DNA of 64,000 nt, taken from JACCTU01 sp963788055 (GTDB taxonomy: Bacteria; Actinomycetota; Thermoleophilia; Gaiellales; Gaiellaceae). Both the position numbers and the translations under genes were made by a program. The notes under the pieces were generated by a model, which searched no databases, was not told the DNA's origin, and saw only the letters and a program-made list of their open reading frames with translations. Positions 54,325 through 61,713 of this stretch are shown here, piece by piece; the stretch's first letter is position 1, and the number at the start of each line of letters is the position of its first letter. The stretch is from positions 620,001 to 684,000 of the forward strand of contig CAWBFA010000001.1 of NCBI GenBank assembly GCA_963788055.1, written 5' to 3'.

Positions 54325-55269
54325 GTGCTCGCGGTTGCCGAAGACCTGAAGGGTCGGGACTTCACGAAGGTCGCCGACTGGAGCCGGGATGAGCTCCTGC
54401 GGGTCCTCGACTTGGCCGGCGAGCTCAAGCGGGCCAGGCAGGCCGGCGAGGAGCATCGCCTCCTCCCCGGCCGGACGCTCGGGATGATCTTCCAGAAGCC
54501 CTCGACGCGGACGCGCGTCTCCTTCGAGGTCGGCATGTGGCAGCTCGGCGGGCACGCGCTCTACCTCTCCGCGTCGGACCTCCAACTCGGCCGCGGTGAG
54601 ACGGTGAAAGACACCGCGCTCGTGCTCTCGCGCTACCTCGACGCGATCATGATCCGCACCTTCGACCAGGCCGACGTCGAGGAGCTCGCCCGCAACGCGA
54701 CGATCCCCGTGATCAACGGCCTCACGGACAGCTCGCACCCGTGCCAGGCGCTGGCCGACGCCATGACGATCCGCGAGCGTCTTGGTCGGTTCGACGGCGT
54801 TCGGCTGACCTACCTCGGCGACGGCAACAACGTGTGCGCATCGCTGATGGTCATCGCTGCCAAGCTCGGGATGCACTTCACCGCCGCCGTCCCGCCCGGG
54901 TACGAGCCCGACGAGGGCGCCCTCGACGTCGCGCGCACCGCCGCCGAGGAGACCGGCGCCGCAGTGCGCGTCGTGCACGACCCGCGCGAGGCGAGCGAGG
55001 GCGCCGAGGTCCTCTACACCGACGTCTGGACGAGCATGGGCCAGGAGGAGGAGCGCGAGCGTCGGCTGCGCGACCTGCGCGGCTTCGGGATCAGCGACGA
55101 GCTGCTCGCGCTCGCCGAGGACGACGCGATCGTCCTGCACTGCCTGCCGGCGCACTACGGCGAAGAGATCACCGAAGAGATCGCCTACGGGCCGAAATCG
55201 GCGCTCTGGGACGAGGCGGAGAACCGACTGCACACGCAGAAGGCGCTCCTGGCTCTCACCGTGCGTTGA
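54325..55269 (+). CDS. argF: ornithine carbamoyltransferase
   Basis: OTCase makes citrulline from ornithine and carbamoyl phosphate, or the reverse. The 314-residue protein starts at GTG 54325. The carbamoyl-phosphate site is FQKPSTRTRVSFEVG, with HPCQALADAMT and the ornithine-site VLHCLPAHYGEEI; DGNNVCASLMV is the usual helix. The linker DVWTSMGQEEE is standard. Its stop overlaps the rhomboid start (TTGA). With arcC nearby it could run in the catabolic direction; without arginine deiminase the anabolic role is equally possible. Symbol could be arcB. Confidence 0.94.
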   Translation: MLAVAEDLKGRDFTKVADWSRDELLRVLDLAGELKRARQAGEEHRLLPGRTLGMIFQKPSTRTRVSFEVGMWQLGGHALYLSASDLQLGRGETVKDTALVLSRYLDAIMIRTFDQADVEELARNATIPVINGLTDSSHPCQALADAMTIRERLGRFDGVRLTYLGDGNNVCASLMVIAAKLGMHFTAAVPPGYEPDEGALDVARTAAEETGAAVRVVHDPREASEGAEVLYTDVWTSMGQEEERERRLRDLRGFGISDELLALAEDDAIVLHCLPAHYGEEITEEIAYGPKSALWDEAENRLHTQKALLALTVR

Positions 55270-55955
55270 TCCCGCTCAGAGACAACGTTCCGACGAAGCG
55301 CTTCCCGATCGTCACGGTCGGGCTGATCGTCGCGAACGTGCTCGTCTTCTTCCTCTACCAGACGCCCGACCTCGAGGGCTCCATCAGCGAGCTCGCGTAC
55401 CAGCCGTGCGAGGTGAACAATTCGTGCCCGGTGACCGGCGCCGACTGGCCGCTGACGTCGTTCACCTCGATGTTCATGCACGGCAGCATCATCCATCTGG
55501 GCGGCAACATGCTCTTCCTCTGGATCTTCGGCAACAACGTCGAAGACGCCATGGGCCGCGTGCGCTACCTCATCTTCTATCTCCTCGCAGGCTACGCCGC
55601 GACGGCATTGCAGACGGTGGTCACGCTCTGGATGGCTCCCGAATCCGCCGCGATTCCGAACCTCGGCGCCTCCGGGGCGATCTCCGGCGTGCTCGGCGCC
55701 TACTTCGTGCTGTTACCGCAGGCGAAGGTGCTGACGGTGATCATCCTCGGCATCATCTTCTTCCTGCGTGAGATCCCCGCGGTCTTCTTCCTCGGCATCT
55801 GGGTGGCCTTCCAGCTCATCGATGCAGGCTTCCAGTTCCTGCACCCGCCCACGGGCGGCGGGGTGGCAGTCTTCGCGCACCTCGGAGGGTTGGCTTTCGG
55901 CGTGGTGACCGTCCTCCTCTTCCGCGAGCGTTCGCCTCTCAGCCCACGCTATTGA
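55266..55955 (+). CDS. rhomboid-family intramembrane serine protease
   Basis: This 229-residue protein starts at TTG 55266 (overlapping the argF stop) and reads IPLRDNVPTKRFPIVTVGLIVANVLVFF. Six membrane helices follow. HGSIIHLGGNMLFLWIFGNNVEDAMG is the helix-2 motif with HxxxN-type residues. Catalytic Ser is in GASGAISGVLGAY (GxSG), and the catalytic His in VFAHLGGLAFG. FQFLHPPTGGG is a loop seen in this subfamily. Substrates are unknown. It couples to the zincin gene by TTGA. Confidence 0.93.
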   Translation: MIPLRDNVPTKRFPIVTVGLIVANVLVFFLYQTPDLEGSISELAYQPCEVNNSCPVTGADWPLTSFTSMFMHGSIIHLGGNMLFLWIFGNNVEDAMGRVRYLIFYLLAGYAATALQTVVTLWMAPESAAIPNLGASGAISGVLGAYFVLLPQAKVLTVIILGIIFFLREIPAVFFLGIWVAFQLIDAGFQFLHPPTGGGVAVFAHLGGLAFGVVTVLLFRERSPLSPRY

Positions 55956-56254
55956 CCTTCGACGAGCACGTCACCAAAGCGCTCGACGCGCTGCCCGCCG
56001 ACATCGCCCGCCGGCTGGAGAACGTCGCGGTGGTCGTCGAGGACGAGCACGCCGAGGAGCCCGACCTGCTCGGCCTCTTCGAGGGTGGCGGCGAGTACAT
56101 GCCGGACAAGGTGACGATCTACCGCCTGCCGCTGGAAGCCGAGTTTCCCGACCCGGCGGAGCTCGAGCAGGAGATCCGGATCACCGTCCTCCACGAGCTG
56201 GGGCACTACTTCGGGCTCGACGAGGGCCGCCTCGAGGAGCTCGGCTACGAGTGA
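55952..56254 (+). CDS. minimal zincin-like metallopeptidase
   Basis: This 100-residue protein is the actinobacterial mini-zincin (metallopeptidase family PF06262). The single motif is VLHELGHYFGLDEGRLEELGY, which contains HExxHxxGxxD/E. EEPDLLGLFEG and ITIYRLPLE-like strands precede it. It starts at TTG 55952, overlapping the rhomboid stop. Family members are small single-domain proteins, and structures are known without a defined substrate. Confidence 0.93.
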   Translation: MTFDEHVTKALDALPADIARRLENVAVVVEDEHAEEPDLLGLFEGGGEYMPDKVTIYRLPLEAEFPDPAELEQEIRITVLHELGHYFGLDEGRLEELGYE

Positions 56255-56343
56255 GCGACTCCGCCCTGCTGGGGGTCGCGATCGCGGCCGCAGTGGTCGG
56301 CCTCGCGGTCGTTGCCTGGTTCCTCTTCGGTCCCCGACGCTAG
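56251..56343 (+). CDS. 30-residue single-pass membrane peptide
   Basis: GTG 56251 overlaps the zincin stop (GTGA), and the frame ends at TAG 56341-56343. The product is SDSALLGVAIAAAVVGLAVV followed by AWFLFGPRR, one transmembrane helix with a basic C-terminus. The overlap makes translation likely. It closes the operon. Function unknown. Confidence 0.5.
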   Translation: MSDSALLGVAIAAAVVGLAVVAWFLFGPRR

Positions 56344-56378
56344 GGAATGTCGAGGGTAGGTTCCTCGTTTGAAGGGAC

Positions 56379-56618
56379 ATGACAACGCAGGAGATCCACA
56401 CCGAGATCGAGCGCGCCAGCGAGCGGCGCACCGAGCTCTACCGCCTGCTCTCCGAGGGCCATGACCCGGAGACGGCGGCCGAGCTCAGCGAGCTCAACAG
56501 CCGCCTCGAGGAGCTCTGGAACGAGCACCGCGCTCTCCGCGCCCGGATGCGCTTCGGCGACCCCGAGACCATCGTCAAGCGGGCCCGCCTGGAAGAGCGG
56601 CTGGAGCGCGCGGCCTAA
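56379..56618 (+). CDS. small helical protein, DUF2630-like
   Basis: This 79-residue protein is almost wholly helical and charged: TTQEIHTEIERASERRTELYR, then LSELNSRLEELWNEHRALRARM. The layout with a central W and a repeated ExxRxxL pattern resembles DUF2630 actinobacterial proteins. GAAGGG lies before ATG 56379. No membrane segment or catalytic residue is evident. Family match is by eye only. Confidence 0.65.
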   Translation: MTTQEIHTEIERASERRTELYRLLSEGHDPETAAELSELNSRLEELWNEHRALRARMRFGDPETIVKRARLEERLERAA

Positions 56619-56663
56619 CCCACCGAAAACCCGCCCCGTGCGGGGGCTACACTGCCCCCGCTC

Positions 56664-56736
56664 GGGGCGTTAGCTCAGCTGGGAGAGCGCCGCCTTTGCA
56701 AGGCGGAGGTCGCCGGTTCGATCCCGGCACGCTCCA
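56664..56736 (+). tRNA. tRNA-Ala (UGC)
   Basis: This 73-base cloverleaf has acceptor GGGGCGT/ACGCTCC, D arm GCTC-AGCTGGGA-GAGC, anticodon stem CCGCC/GGCGG with loop TTTGCAA (anticodon TGC), and T arm GCCGG-TTCGATC-CCGGC. The discriminator base is A. CCA is not encoded. A terminator hairpin starts six bases after the gene. Confidence 0.97.
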
Positions 56737-56741
56737 CCTCC

Positions 56742-56765
56742 GAACCCGCTGGAAACAGCGGGTTC
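56742..56765 (+). terminator. intrinsic terminator after tRNA-Ala
   Basis: GAACCCGCTG (56742-56751) pairs perfectly with CAGCGGGTTC (56756-56765) around a GAAA tetraloop. TCTACT follows. The T-run is short, but the position just past the tRNA supports termination. Confidence 0.7.
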
Positions 56766-56874
56766 TCTACTGCCAGCAAGGGTTGCCGAGGCTCCCGTTC
56801 ACTCGCTGCCCTGACCTCGGTGCCGGCCGGCCGACAGCCGGCGGCACCGAGGCCACATGCCACGCTCCGGTGAG

Positions 56875-57282
56875 CTACCGGACCGGCAGCTCGGCCTTGC
56901 TCTCGCTCCAACGCACCGTGAGCGCGTAGAGGACGAAGATGCTCAGCGTCAGCACCGTCAGCGCCCACAGCGGGTATTGACTGTTACCGGCGAATCCGAG
57001 CTGCCCGAGGATGTTCAGCGAAACGACAACGATCGTGAACCAGCGCGCCCACCCCTGCGCTGCGGCCAGCCCGATGCCCGCAAGGGCCAGCAGCACGCCC
57101 CAGGCCATCATCGTCCAACCCCACGTCGTCAGGTCGACGGCCAGGAAGCCCGCCGGGGTGACGACGTAGTAGTCGTCCTCGAACACGGCGATCAGCCCCT
57201 GGAAGAAGTCGATGACGCCGAGGAGGAGCAACAACATGCTGGCAAAGCCGATCCATCCTGCCATCGAGCGGTTCTCGTTCAT
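56875..57282 (-). CDS. four-helix membrane protein (DUF7144-like)
   Basis: This 135-residue protein has four hydrophobic segments, with GWIGFASMLLLLLGVIDFFQGLIAV as the first. DYYVVTPAGFLAVDLTTWGWTMMAWGVLLALAGIGLAAAQGWARW follows. This two-hairpin pattern occurs in a large actinobacterial family of small membrane proteins. The stop is at 56877-56875. It converges with tRNA-Ala. A ribosome binding site GAGGCG precedes the ATG at 57282. Function unknown. Confidence 0.82.
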   Translation of the reverse strand: MNENRSMAGWIGFASMLLLLLGVIDFFQGLIAVFEDDYYVVTPAGFLAVDLTTWGWTMMAWGVLLALAGIGLAAAQGWARWFTIVVVSLNILGQLGFAGNSQYPLWALTVLTLSIFVLYALTVRWSESKAELPVR

Positions 57283-57395
57283 CTCTACGCCTCCCAGTCA
57301 GGACCCCGTTTCCGCGCCATCGTGACAGACCTCTCGGTCGACGGGTAGCCCAAGCGCGACCAGGCCCCGCTACTCGGCGTGAAGTCCGCGTATCG

Positions 57396-57710
57396 GTGTG
57401 GCGCGTATTCGACTATCGTCGTGCGGACGGCGTTCGGCAACGTCTCATCGGTGCATTTGTGGTTGCGGTGCTCGCGGTCGGGGTAACGTCCGGCGCCGCT
57501 TCGCCGGCGTCGGCGGATCCACCGGCGTACTCCGTCGTCGTGCAGGCTGCGCGGATCCCGCCGGCGAAGCGGATCTACTGCGTCGCCCCGAACGGCTCCG
57601 ACGCGGGCTACACCGGCGGTGGTCTCGTCTACGACTCCAACACGGTGGCACTGCCGTTCACGCCGACGGCCCGCGCTTTTGGAAGCAGGCTGGTCCGGCC
57701 GACTCCGTAG
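57396..57710 (+). CDS. possible small secreted protein
   Basis: GTG 57396 opens a 104-residue frame with a plausible signal peptide (RQRLIGAFVVAVLAVGVTSGAASPASA) near residues 15-41. The mature part contains one cysteine and PPAYSVVVQAARIPPAKRIYCVAPNGSD. Coding quality near the end is poor, and frames compete here. It is a weak call. The region 57283-57395 before it shows no other gene. Confidence 0.35.
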   Translation: MWRVFDYRRADGVRQRLIGAFVVAVLAVGVTSGAASPASADPPAYSVVVQAARIPPAKRIYCVAPNGSDAGYTGGGLVYDSNTVALPFTPTARAFGSRLVRPTP

Positions 57711-57808
57711 GCGGTTCCCTCGGATGGGGGATGTTGGCACTCCGCTTCTGCTTACGGTGAGGCGAGGGCACCGCGCTCTGCGGTCCCAGGGAGAAAGGGC
57801 AAAGACAC

Positions 57809-58045
57809 ATGCGGCATGGTGATTCGAGGGGTTCCGCCCTGTGGGGAAAGGGTGAGGGCAGGTGGCGTCGCGCGATTGTCTGCTTGACCGCGGTCGCTGC
57901 GCTCTGCGCGCCGGCAAGCGCGCTGGCCGTTCCGAAGGCGGCGGCTCCGACCGTCGCTCCGACGGTCGAGCCGGCGGCCGAGGTCGTCGAGCCGGCCGCC
58001 GATGCGGCGACGGTCTTCGACTGGTTCGCGAACTGGACGTGGTGA
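57809..58045 (+). CDS. small secreted peptide with aromatic C-terminus
   Basis: ATG 57809 gives a 78-residue product, preceded by GGGAGAAAGGGCAAAGACAC. Residues 20-41 form a signal peptide ending ALA. The mature part is Ala/Pro/Val/Glu-rich, with VAPTVEPAAEVVEPAADAA, and finishes FDWFANWTW. A strong terminator follows 12 bases after the stop, which supports a real transcription unit. Mature size would be about 37 residues. Function unknown. Confidence 0.55.
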   Translation: MRHGDSRGSALWGKGEGRWRRAIVCLTAVAALCAPASALAVPKAAAPTVAPTVEPAAEVVEPAADAATVFDWFANWTW

Positions 58046-58057
58046 GGCGCTAGTTCG

Positions 58058-58089
58058 GGCGGAGGCGGCGCCTGCGCGCCGCCTCCGCC
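58058..58089 (+). terminator. intrinsic terminator
   Basis: GGCGGAGGCGGCG (58058-58070) pairs perfectly with CGCCGCCTCCGCC (58077-58089), loop CCTGCG. GTGCGATTTTC follows, with a short T-run. It ends the unit with the small secreted peptide gene. Confidence 0.75.
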
Positions 58090-58156
58090 GTGCGATTTTC
58101 GCAATCCGACCCGTTCGGGTGTCTCCGGAATCCGTCCGGGCGCCGACGCTGGAAGG

Positions 58157-58627
58157 ATGCATCGCCTCGTTCCCGTCCTGGTCGCGCTCACCTCGCTGGT
58201 CCTCGCCGGAACAGCGTCCACGGCGGTCGCTGCACCGACGAAGGCGGAGTTCATCAAACGCGGAGATGCGCTCTGCGTGCGGGTGGCGAGAGAGCTGGCG
58301 CCGCTGCAGCGGCGCGCCCAGGCTGCTCTCACGCTCCCTGACGACAAGAAGTTGGCCGCGGCTGCTGCGATCTGGAGCGACCAGATCCGGATCCAGGTCC
58401 GCTTCAACCGACAGCTCCGCGCGATCGGCGCGCCGGCCAACGACGCAAAGGCACGCAGCTTCCTGGATCAACTCGACCGCGGAGTCGTCCTCGCCCGTCG
58501 GATCCAGGCCGCGTTCGCGAACGCGCGTGTCGCAACGCTCGCCTCGGCACTCCCGGCCTACGTCCAGTTCACGCTCAAGCTCAACCGGCAGGTCAGGGCG
58601 TACGGCTTCCGCGTCTGCGGTCGCTAG
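58157..58627 (+). CDS. secreted helical protein with two cysteines
   Basis: This 156-residue protein has a signal peptide (residues 1-25, VPVLVALTSLVLAGTASTAVA) and a mostly helical mature part. FIKRGDALCVRVARELAPLQRRAQAA and a final VRAYGFRVCGR place one Cys near each end, so a disulfide could tie the bundle. The pattern (Cys in the first helix, GFxxC at the end) recurs in secreted actinobacterial proteins of unknown function. It stands alone, 30 bases before the DUF4037 gene. Confidence 0.72.
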   Translation: MHRLVPVLVALTSLVLAGTASTAVAAPTKAEFIKRGDALCVRVARELAPLQRRAQAALTLPDDKKLAAAAAIWSDQIRIQVRFNRQLRAIGAPANDAKARSFLDQLDRGVVLARRIQAAFANARVATLASALPAYVQFTLKLNRQVRAYGFRVCGR

Positions 58628-58659
58628 ACCGGTTTCCAAACGGGGCATACGATGCGCGC

Positions 58660-59694
58660 GTGCCGGAGTTCGTTCCCGGGCGCGAGCTCGCGCGCGCGTT
58701 CTATGAGGAGGTCGTCCGTGAGCTCGTCGGTGAAGTCGAGCACTCGGCCGCCCTGCTCGGCTGGGGCTCCGACGTGCTGGGGTTCGATACCGAGCGCTCG
58801 ACGGATCACGGCTGGGGACCTCGCATGCGCGTGTTCGTCGATGCCTCGGACGTCGAGCGCGTCCGCGCGGCGGTGGACGCGGGTCTGCCCGACGACTTCC
58901 GCGGCTGGCCGACGCGCTACGGGTGGGACGACGTTCCGGTCTCGTCACATGTGAACGTGAGACCGCTCGGCGAGTGGCTCGAGCGACAACTCGGCTATGA
59001 CGCGCGCCGGGGTCTGTCGACCCACCAGTGGCTGACGACTCCGCAGCAGCTGCTGTCAGAGATCACGGGCGGGGAGGTCTTCTGGGACGGAACGGGTGAG
59101 CTCGAGCTGCTACGGCAGACGCTCGAGTGGTACCCGGACGACGTCTGGCGTTGGCTCATCGGCTGCCAGTGGTGGCGCATCGACCAGGAAGAGCCGTTCA
59201 TCGGCCGGACCGCGGAGGTCGACGACGAGCTCGGCTCGCGCATCGTCGCCGCACGGCTCGCTCGGGACACGATGAGGCTCGGCTTCCTGCTCGAGCGCCG
59301 CTACGCGCCGTACGCGAAGTGGCTCGGCACGGCGTTCGTGCAGCTCGACTGCGCCGCGGAGGTCGGCCCCGCGCTCGAGCGCCTGCTCGCCGCCGGCGAC
59401 TTCGCCGCCCGTGAGTCTGCGTGGGTCGATGCGATCGAGGCGCTCGCCCGCAGGCACAACGCGCTCGGCCTCACGACGCAGCTCGAGCCGACAGTGCGAA
59501 ACTTCCACTCGCGTCCGTTCCGCGTCATTGACGCGGGTCGCTTTGCAAGCGCGTGTATCGAATCGGTGTCCGACTCGTGGCTGGGCGCCCTCCCGCGAGT
59601 GGGCGCGATCGACCAGCTGATCGACTCGACGGACGTGCTGAGCGACGGTCGCGTCGCAAGCCACGTGGCCGGCTTCTACGGATCGACGACGTAG
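58660..59694 (+). CDS. DUF4037-domain protein
   Basis: This 344-residue protein starts at GTG 58660. The N-terminal half is nucleotidyltransferase-like: AALLGWGSDVLGFDTERSTDHGWGPRMRVFV, in which GSD...D..DH is the typical GS-DxD-like pattern, followed by PVSSHVNVRPLGEWL. The helical C-terminal part (from about 150) contains RDTMRLGFLLERRYAPYAKWLGTAF, the DUF4037 signature. Possible role: nucleotidyl transfer to a small molecule such as an antibiotic, but this is not established. The 3' end overlaps the convergent gene by 19 bases. Confidence 0.87.
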   Translation: MPEFVPGRELARAFYEEVVRELVGEVEHSAALLGWGSDVLGFDTERSTDHGWGPRMRVFVDASDVERVRAAVDAGLPDDFRGWPTRYGWDDVPVSSHVNVRPLGEWLERQLGYDARRGLSTHQWLTTPQQLLSEITGGEVFWDGTGELELLRQTLEWYPDDVWRWLIGCQWWRIDQEEPFIGRTAEVDDELGSRIVAARLARDTMRLGFLLERRYAPYAKWLGTAFVQLDCAAEVGPALERLLAAGDFAARESAWVDAIEALARRHNALGLTTQLEPTVRNFHSRPFRVIDAGRFASACIESVSDSWLGALPRVGAIDQLIDSTDVLSDGRVASHVAGFYGSTT

Positions 59695-60989
59695 ACGCGC
59701 GCTTGCAGCGGCCCGAAGTGATCGCGGATCGCTGCGTTTCGGACCGGCAGGGAACGGTTTTCGCCGAAGGAGCGTGCGACTCCGCGCAGGCCGGAGACGC
59801 CGACGCTCGCAGCCACCCGCCGCCACGAGGTGTTCACCGCGATCAGGTAGGTCGCGCCGTTGAAACTGCGCGCGCCGACGCGCACCGGGCCGGCCGTCGC
59901 TGTGGCGGGGAGCGAGCGCGCGAGCAGCGCGGGCGCGAGAGCGGAGATCTCGGTGTTCAGCTGCGTGACCGCCTGGGCGACCGCGGGCTGCCAATGATCC
60001 GGGAAGTAGCCGATCCCGCGCGCTCCGCCTGCGATCGCGAGCCACGTCTCTGCGCGGATCGTGAGCGGGGTGGGATCGAGCTCCGGCCGCCCGTTGCAGA
60101 ACTCCATCCGCCCCACTTCGATCCACTGGTAGGTCGCACGGGGGCCTGCGAGCGCGGCGAGCTCGCGCTGGGACTCGTAGACCGCGTGGAACGCGTCGCG
60201 GCGGCACCAGACCTGCAGCGGGTACAAGTCGAAGCCGATCATGTCGGCGCGGGCGATGAACTTCGGATAGACCGCGCGACCGGCCGGAATGCCCGCTGAG
60301 CCGCTGTAGACATGCCCGGAAAGCGTCAGGAACGTGACGCGTCTCGACTGCTGCCACGGCGGGTGGAAGGGCAGCGCCTCCGGCGGGCCGTACAGGTCAG
60401 CCTCATCGCGGTGGTACCACCCGATCGTGCCCCGTCCGTCGGCGACGTCCTTGTAGACCGCAGGGATCGCGGAGACCGCGCGCGCGCGTAGCGCATCGAG
60501 CTGCACCCACGGCGTACTGCACCCGCTCCCCATGTAGAGGTTGACGCCGGCGTCCAGGCTCTGCGCGTACGCCCAGTCACATTGGCCGTAGACGATGCGC
60601 GGGAAGAACGGTTGGCCGTCGACGTGCAGCGTGCTGTCGATCACCGCGCCGACCGTCCACTCCGGAAACGCCCGCGTCGTGAACGTGCCGATCGAGCGCG
60701 TAACGACACGTCCTCGGCGCGCGGTCACGCGGTAGCGGTACGTGGTCAACGGCTCGAGTGACCCGAGCAGCGCTCGACCCGATGTGCGCTCGCGCACGGG
60801 AGTACGAAGCCAGATGCCGTAGTCGGTGGTTCGGCCGACTTCCACGGTGACGCGTGCCGGACCACTCGTCGTCCACGTGAACGTGGTCGCGTGCGCGCCG
60901 GGCTCAACCGAGGCGCTGACCGCAAGCGCAGCCTGCGCAGCCGGTGCCAGCACGAGTGATGCAAGCGCGACACCGGACCAGCGCAGCAT
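59676..60989 (-). CDS. secreted protein with Fn3-like and TIM-barrel-like domains
   Basis: This 437-residue protein has a signal peptide (residues 1-21, LASLVLAPAAQAA). Residues 25-110 form an Fn3-like domain (FTWTTSGPARVTVEVGRTTDYG, LEPLTTYRYRVTARRG). Residues 115-350 look like a glycoside-hydrolase-type barrel, with YGQCDWAYAQSLDAGVNLYMG, GTIGWYHRDEADLYGPPE, and MIGFDLYPLQVW. A beta domain completes the C-terminus. Acidic residues in HRDEAD and FDLYP fit catalytic positions, but no GH family is recognised. It may act on extracellular polysaccharide. Confidence 0.7.
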   Translation of the reverse strand: MLRWSGVALASLVLAPAAQAALAVSASVEPGAHATTFTWTTSGPARVTVEVGRTTDYGIWLRTPVRERTSGRALLGSLEPLTTYRYRVTARRGRVVTRSIGTFTTRAFPEWTVGAVIDSTLHVDGQPFFPRIVYGQCDWAYAQSLDAGVNLYMGSGCSTPWVQLDALRARAVSAIPAVYKDVADGRGTIGWYHRDEADLYGPPEALPFHPPWQQSRRVTFLTLSGHVYSGSAGIPAGRAVYPKFIARADMIGFDLYPLQVWCRRDAFHAVYESQRELAALAGPRATYQWIEVGRMEFCNGRPELDPTPLTIRAETWLAIAGGARGIGYFPDHWQPAVAQAVTQLNTEISALAPALLARSLPATATAGPVRVGARSFNGATYLIAVNTSWRRVAASVGVSGLRGVARSFGENRSLPVRNAAIRDHFGPLQARVYVVDP

Positions 60990-61035
60990 CCCGCCGAGGG
61001 TAGCCTCGTGACGTGACGTCCGTGTTAACTCTCGC

Positions 61036-61713
61036 GTGAGGCACAGCTACGGGGACCACCCGGACCAGCAAGTCGAGGTGCACAAGCCCGGTGGAGGTCG
61101 CCGAGCGGTCGTGGCCGTGCTTCACGGCGGCTTCTGGCGTGCTCCGTACGCGGCTGACTTGATGGATGCGCTCTGCGTCGACCTGGCCGCGCGAGGGTAT
61201 GAGGCGTGGAACGTCGAGTACCGCAGGGTCGGCACGGGTGGCGGCTGGCCGACGACCTTCGAGGACGTCCGCGCGGCGGTCGCCGCCGCCGAGACCGAGA
61301 GGCCGTTCGTGACGCTTGGGCACTCGTCCGGCGGTCACCTCGCCCTCTGGCTCGCGGCCGAGCGCGGCGCCGCGCTGGCGGTCTCGCAGGCCGGTGTCGT
61401 CGACCTCGCCGAGGCCTGGCAGCTCGGCCTGAGCCGCCGCGCCCCCGCGGAGCTTCTCGGCGGAGCGCCTCACGAGGTGCCTGCTCGCTATGCGGAGGCA
61501 TCGCCTGCGGAGCGGCTGCCGCTCGGAGTCCCCCAGCTCCTCGTGCACGGGCGGCGCGACGATACGGTCCCCGCCGAGATGAGCCGCGCGTACGCCGAGC
61601 AGGCTCGCCGGGCCGGTGACGACGTCGACCTCGTCGAGACGGACGAGGGCCACTTCGAGTGTCTCGACCCCGCATCGGCGAGCTGGGCCGCGATCGTCGA
61701 GCGGCTGCCGTGA
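61036..61713 (+). CDS. alpha/beta hydrolase, probable arylformamidase (kynurenine formamidase)
   Basis: This 225-residue hydrolase has AVLHGGFWRAPYAADLMDALC (oxyanion HGG), nucleophile TLGHSSGGHLALWLAAERG (Ser in GHSSG), Asp in VHGRRDDTVP and His in DEGHFECLDP. The HGGxW and GHSSGGH motifs are those of BNA7-type formamidases. Kynureninase follows at once (GTGA), so N-formylkynurenine hydrolysis is the best guess. A general esterase cannot be excluded. GTG 61036 is the start. Confidence 0.82.
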   Translation: MRHSYGDHPDQQVEVHKPGGGRRAVVAVLHGGFWRAPYAADLMDALCVDLAARGYEAWNVEYRRVGTGGGWPTTFEDVRAAVAAAETERPFVTLGHSSGGHLALWLAAERGAALAVSQAGVVDLAEAWQLGLSRRAPAELLGGAPHEVPARYAEASPAERLPLGVPQLLVHGRRDDTVPAEMSRAYAEQARRAGDDVDLVETDEGHFECLDPASASWAAIVERLP

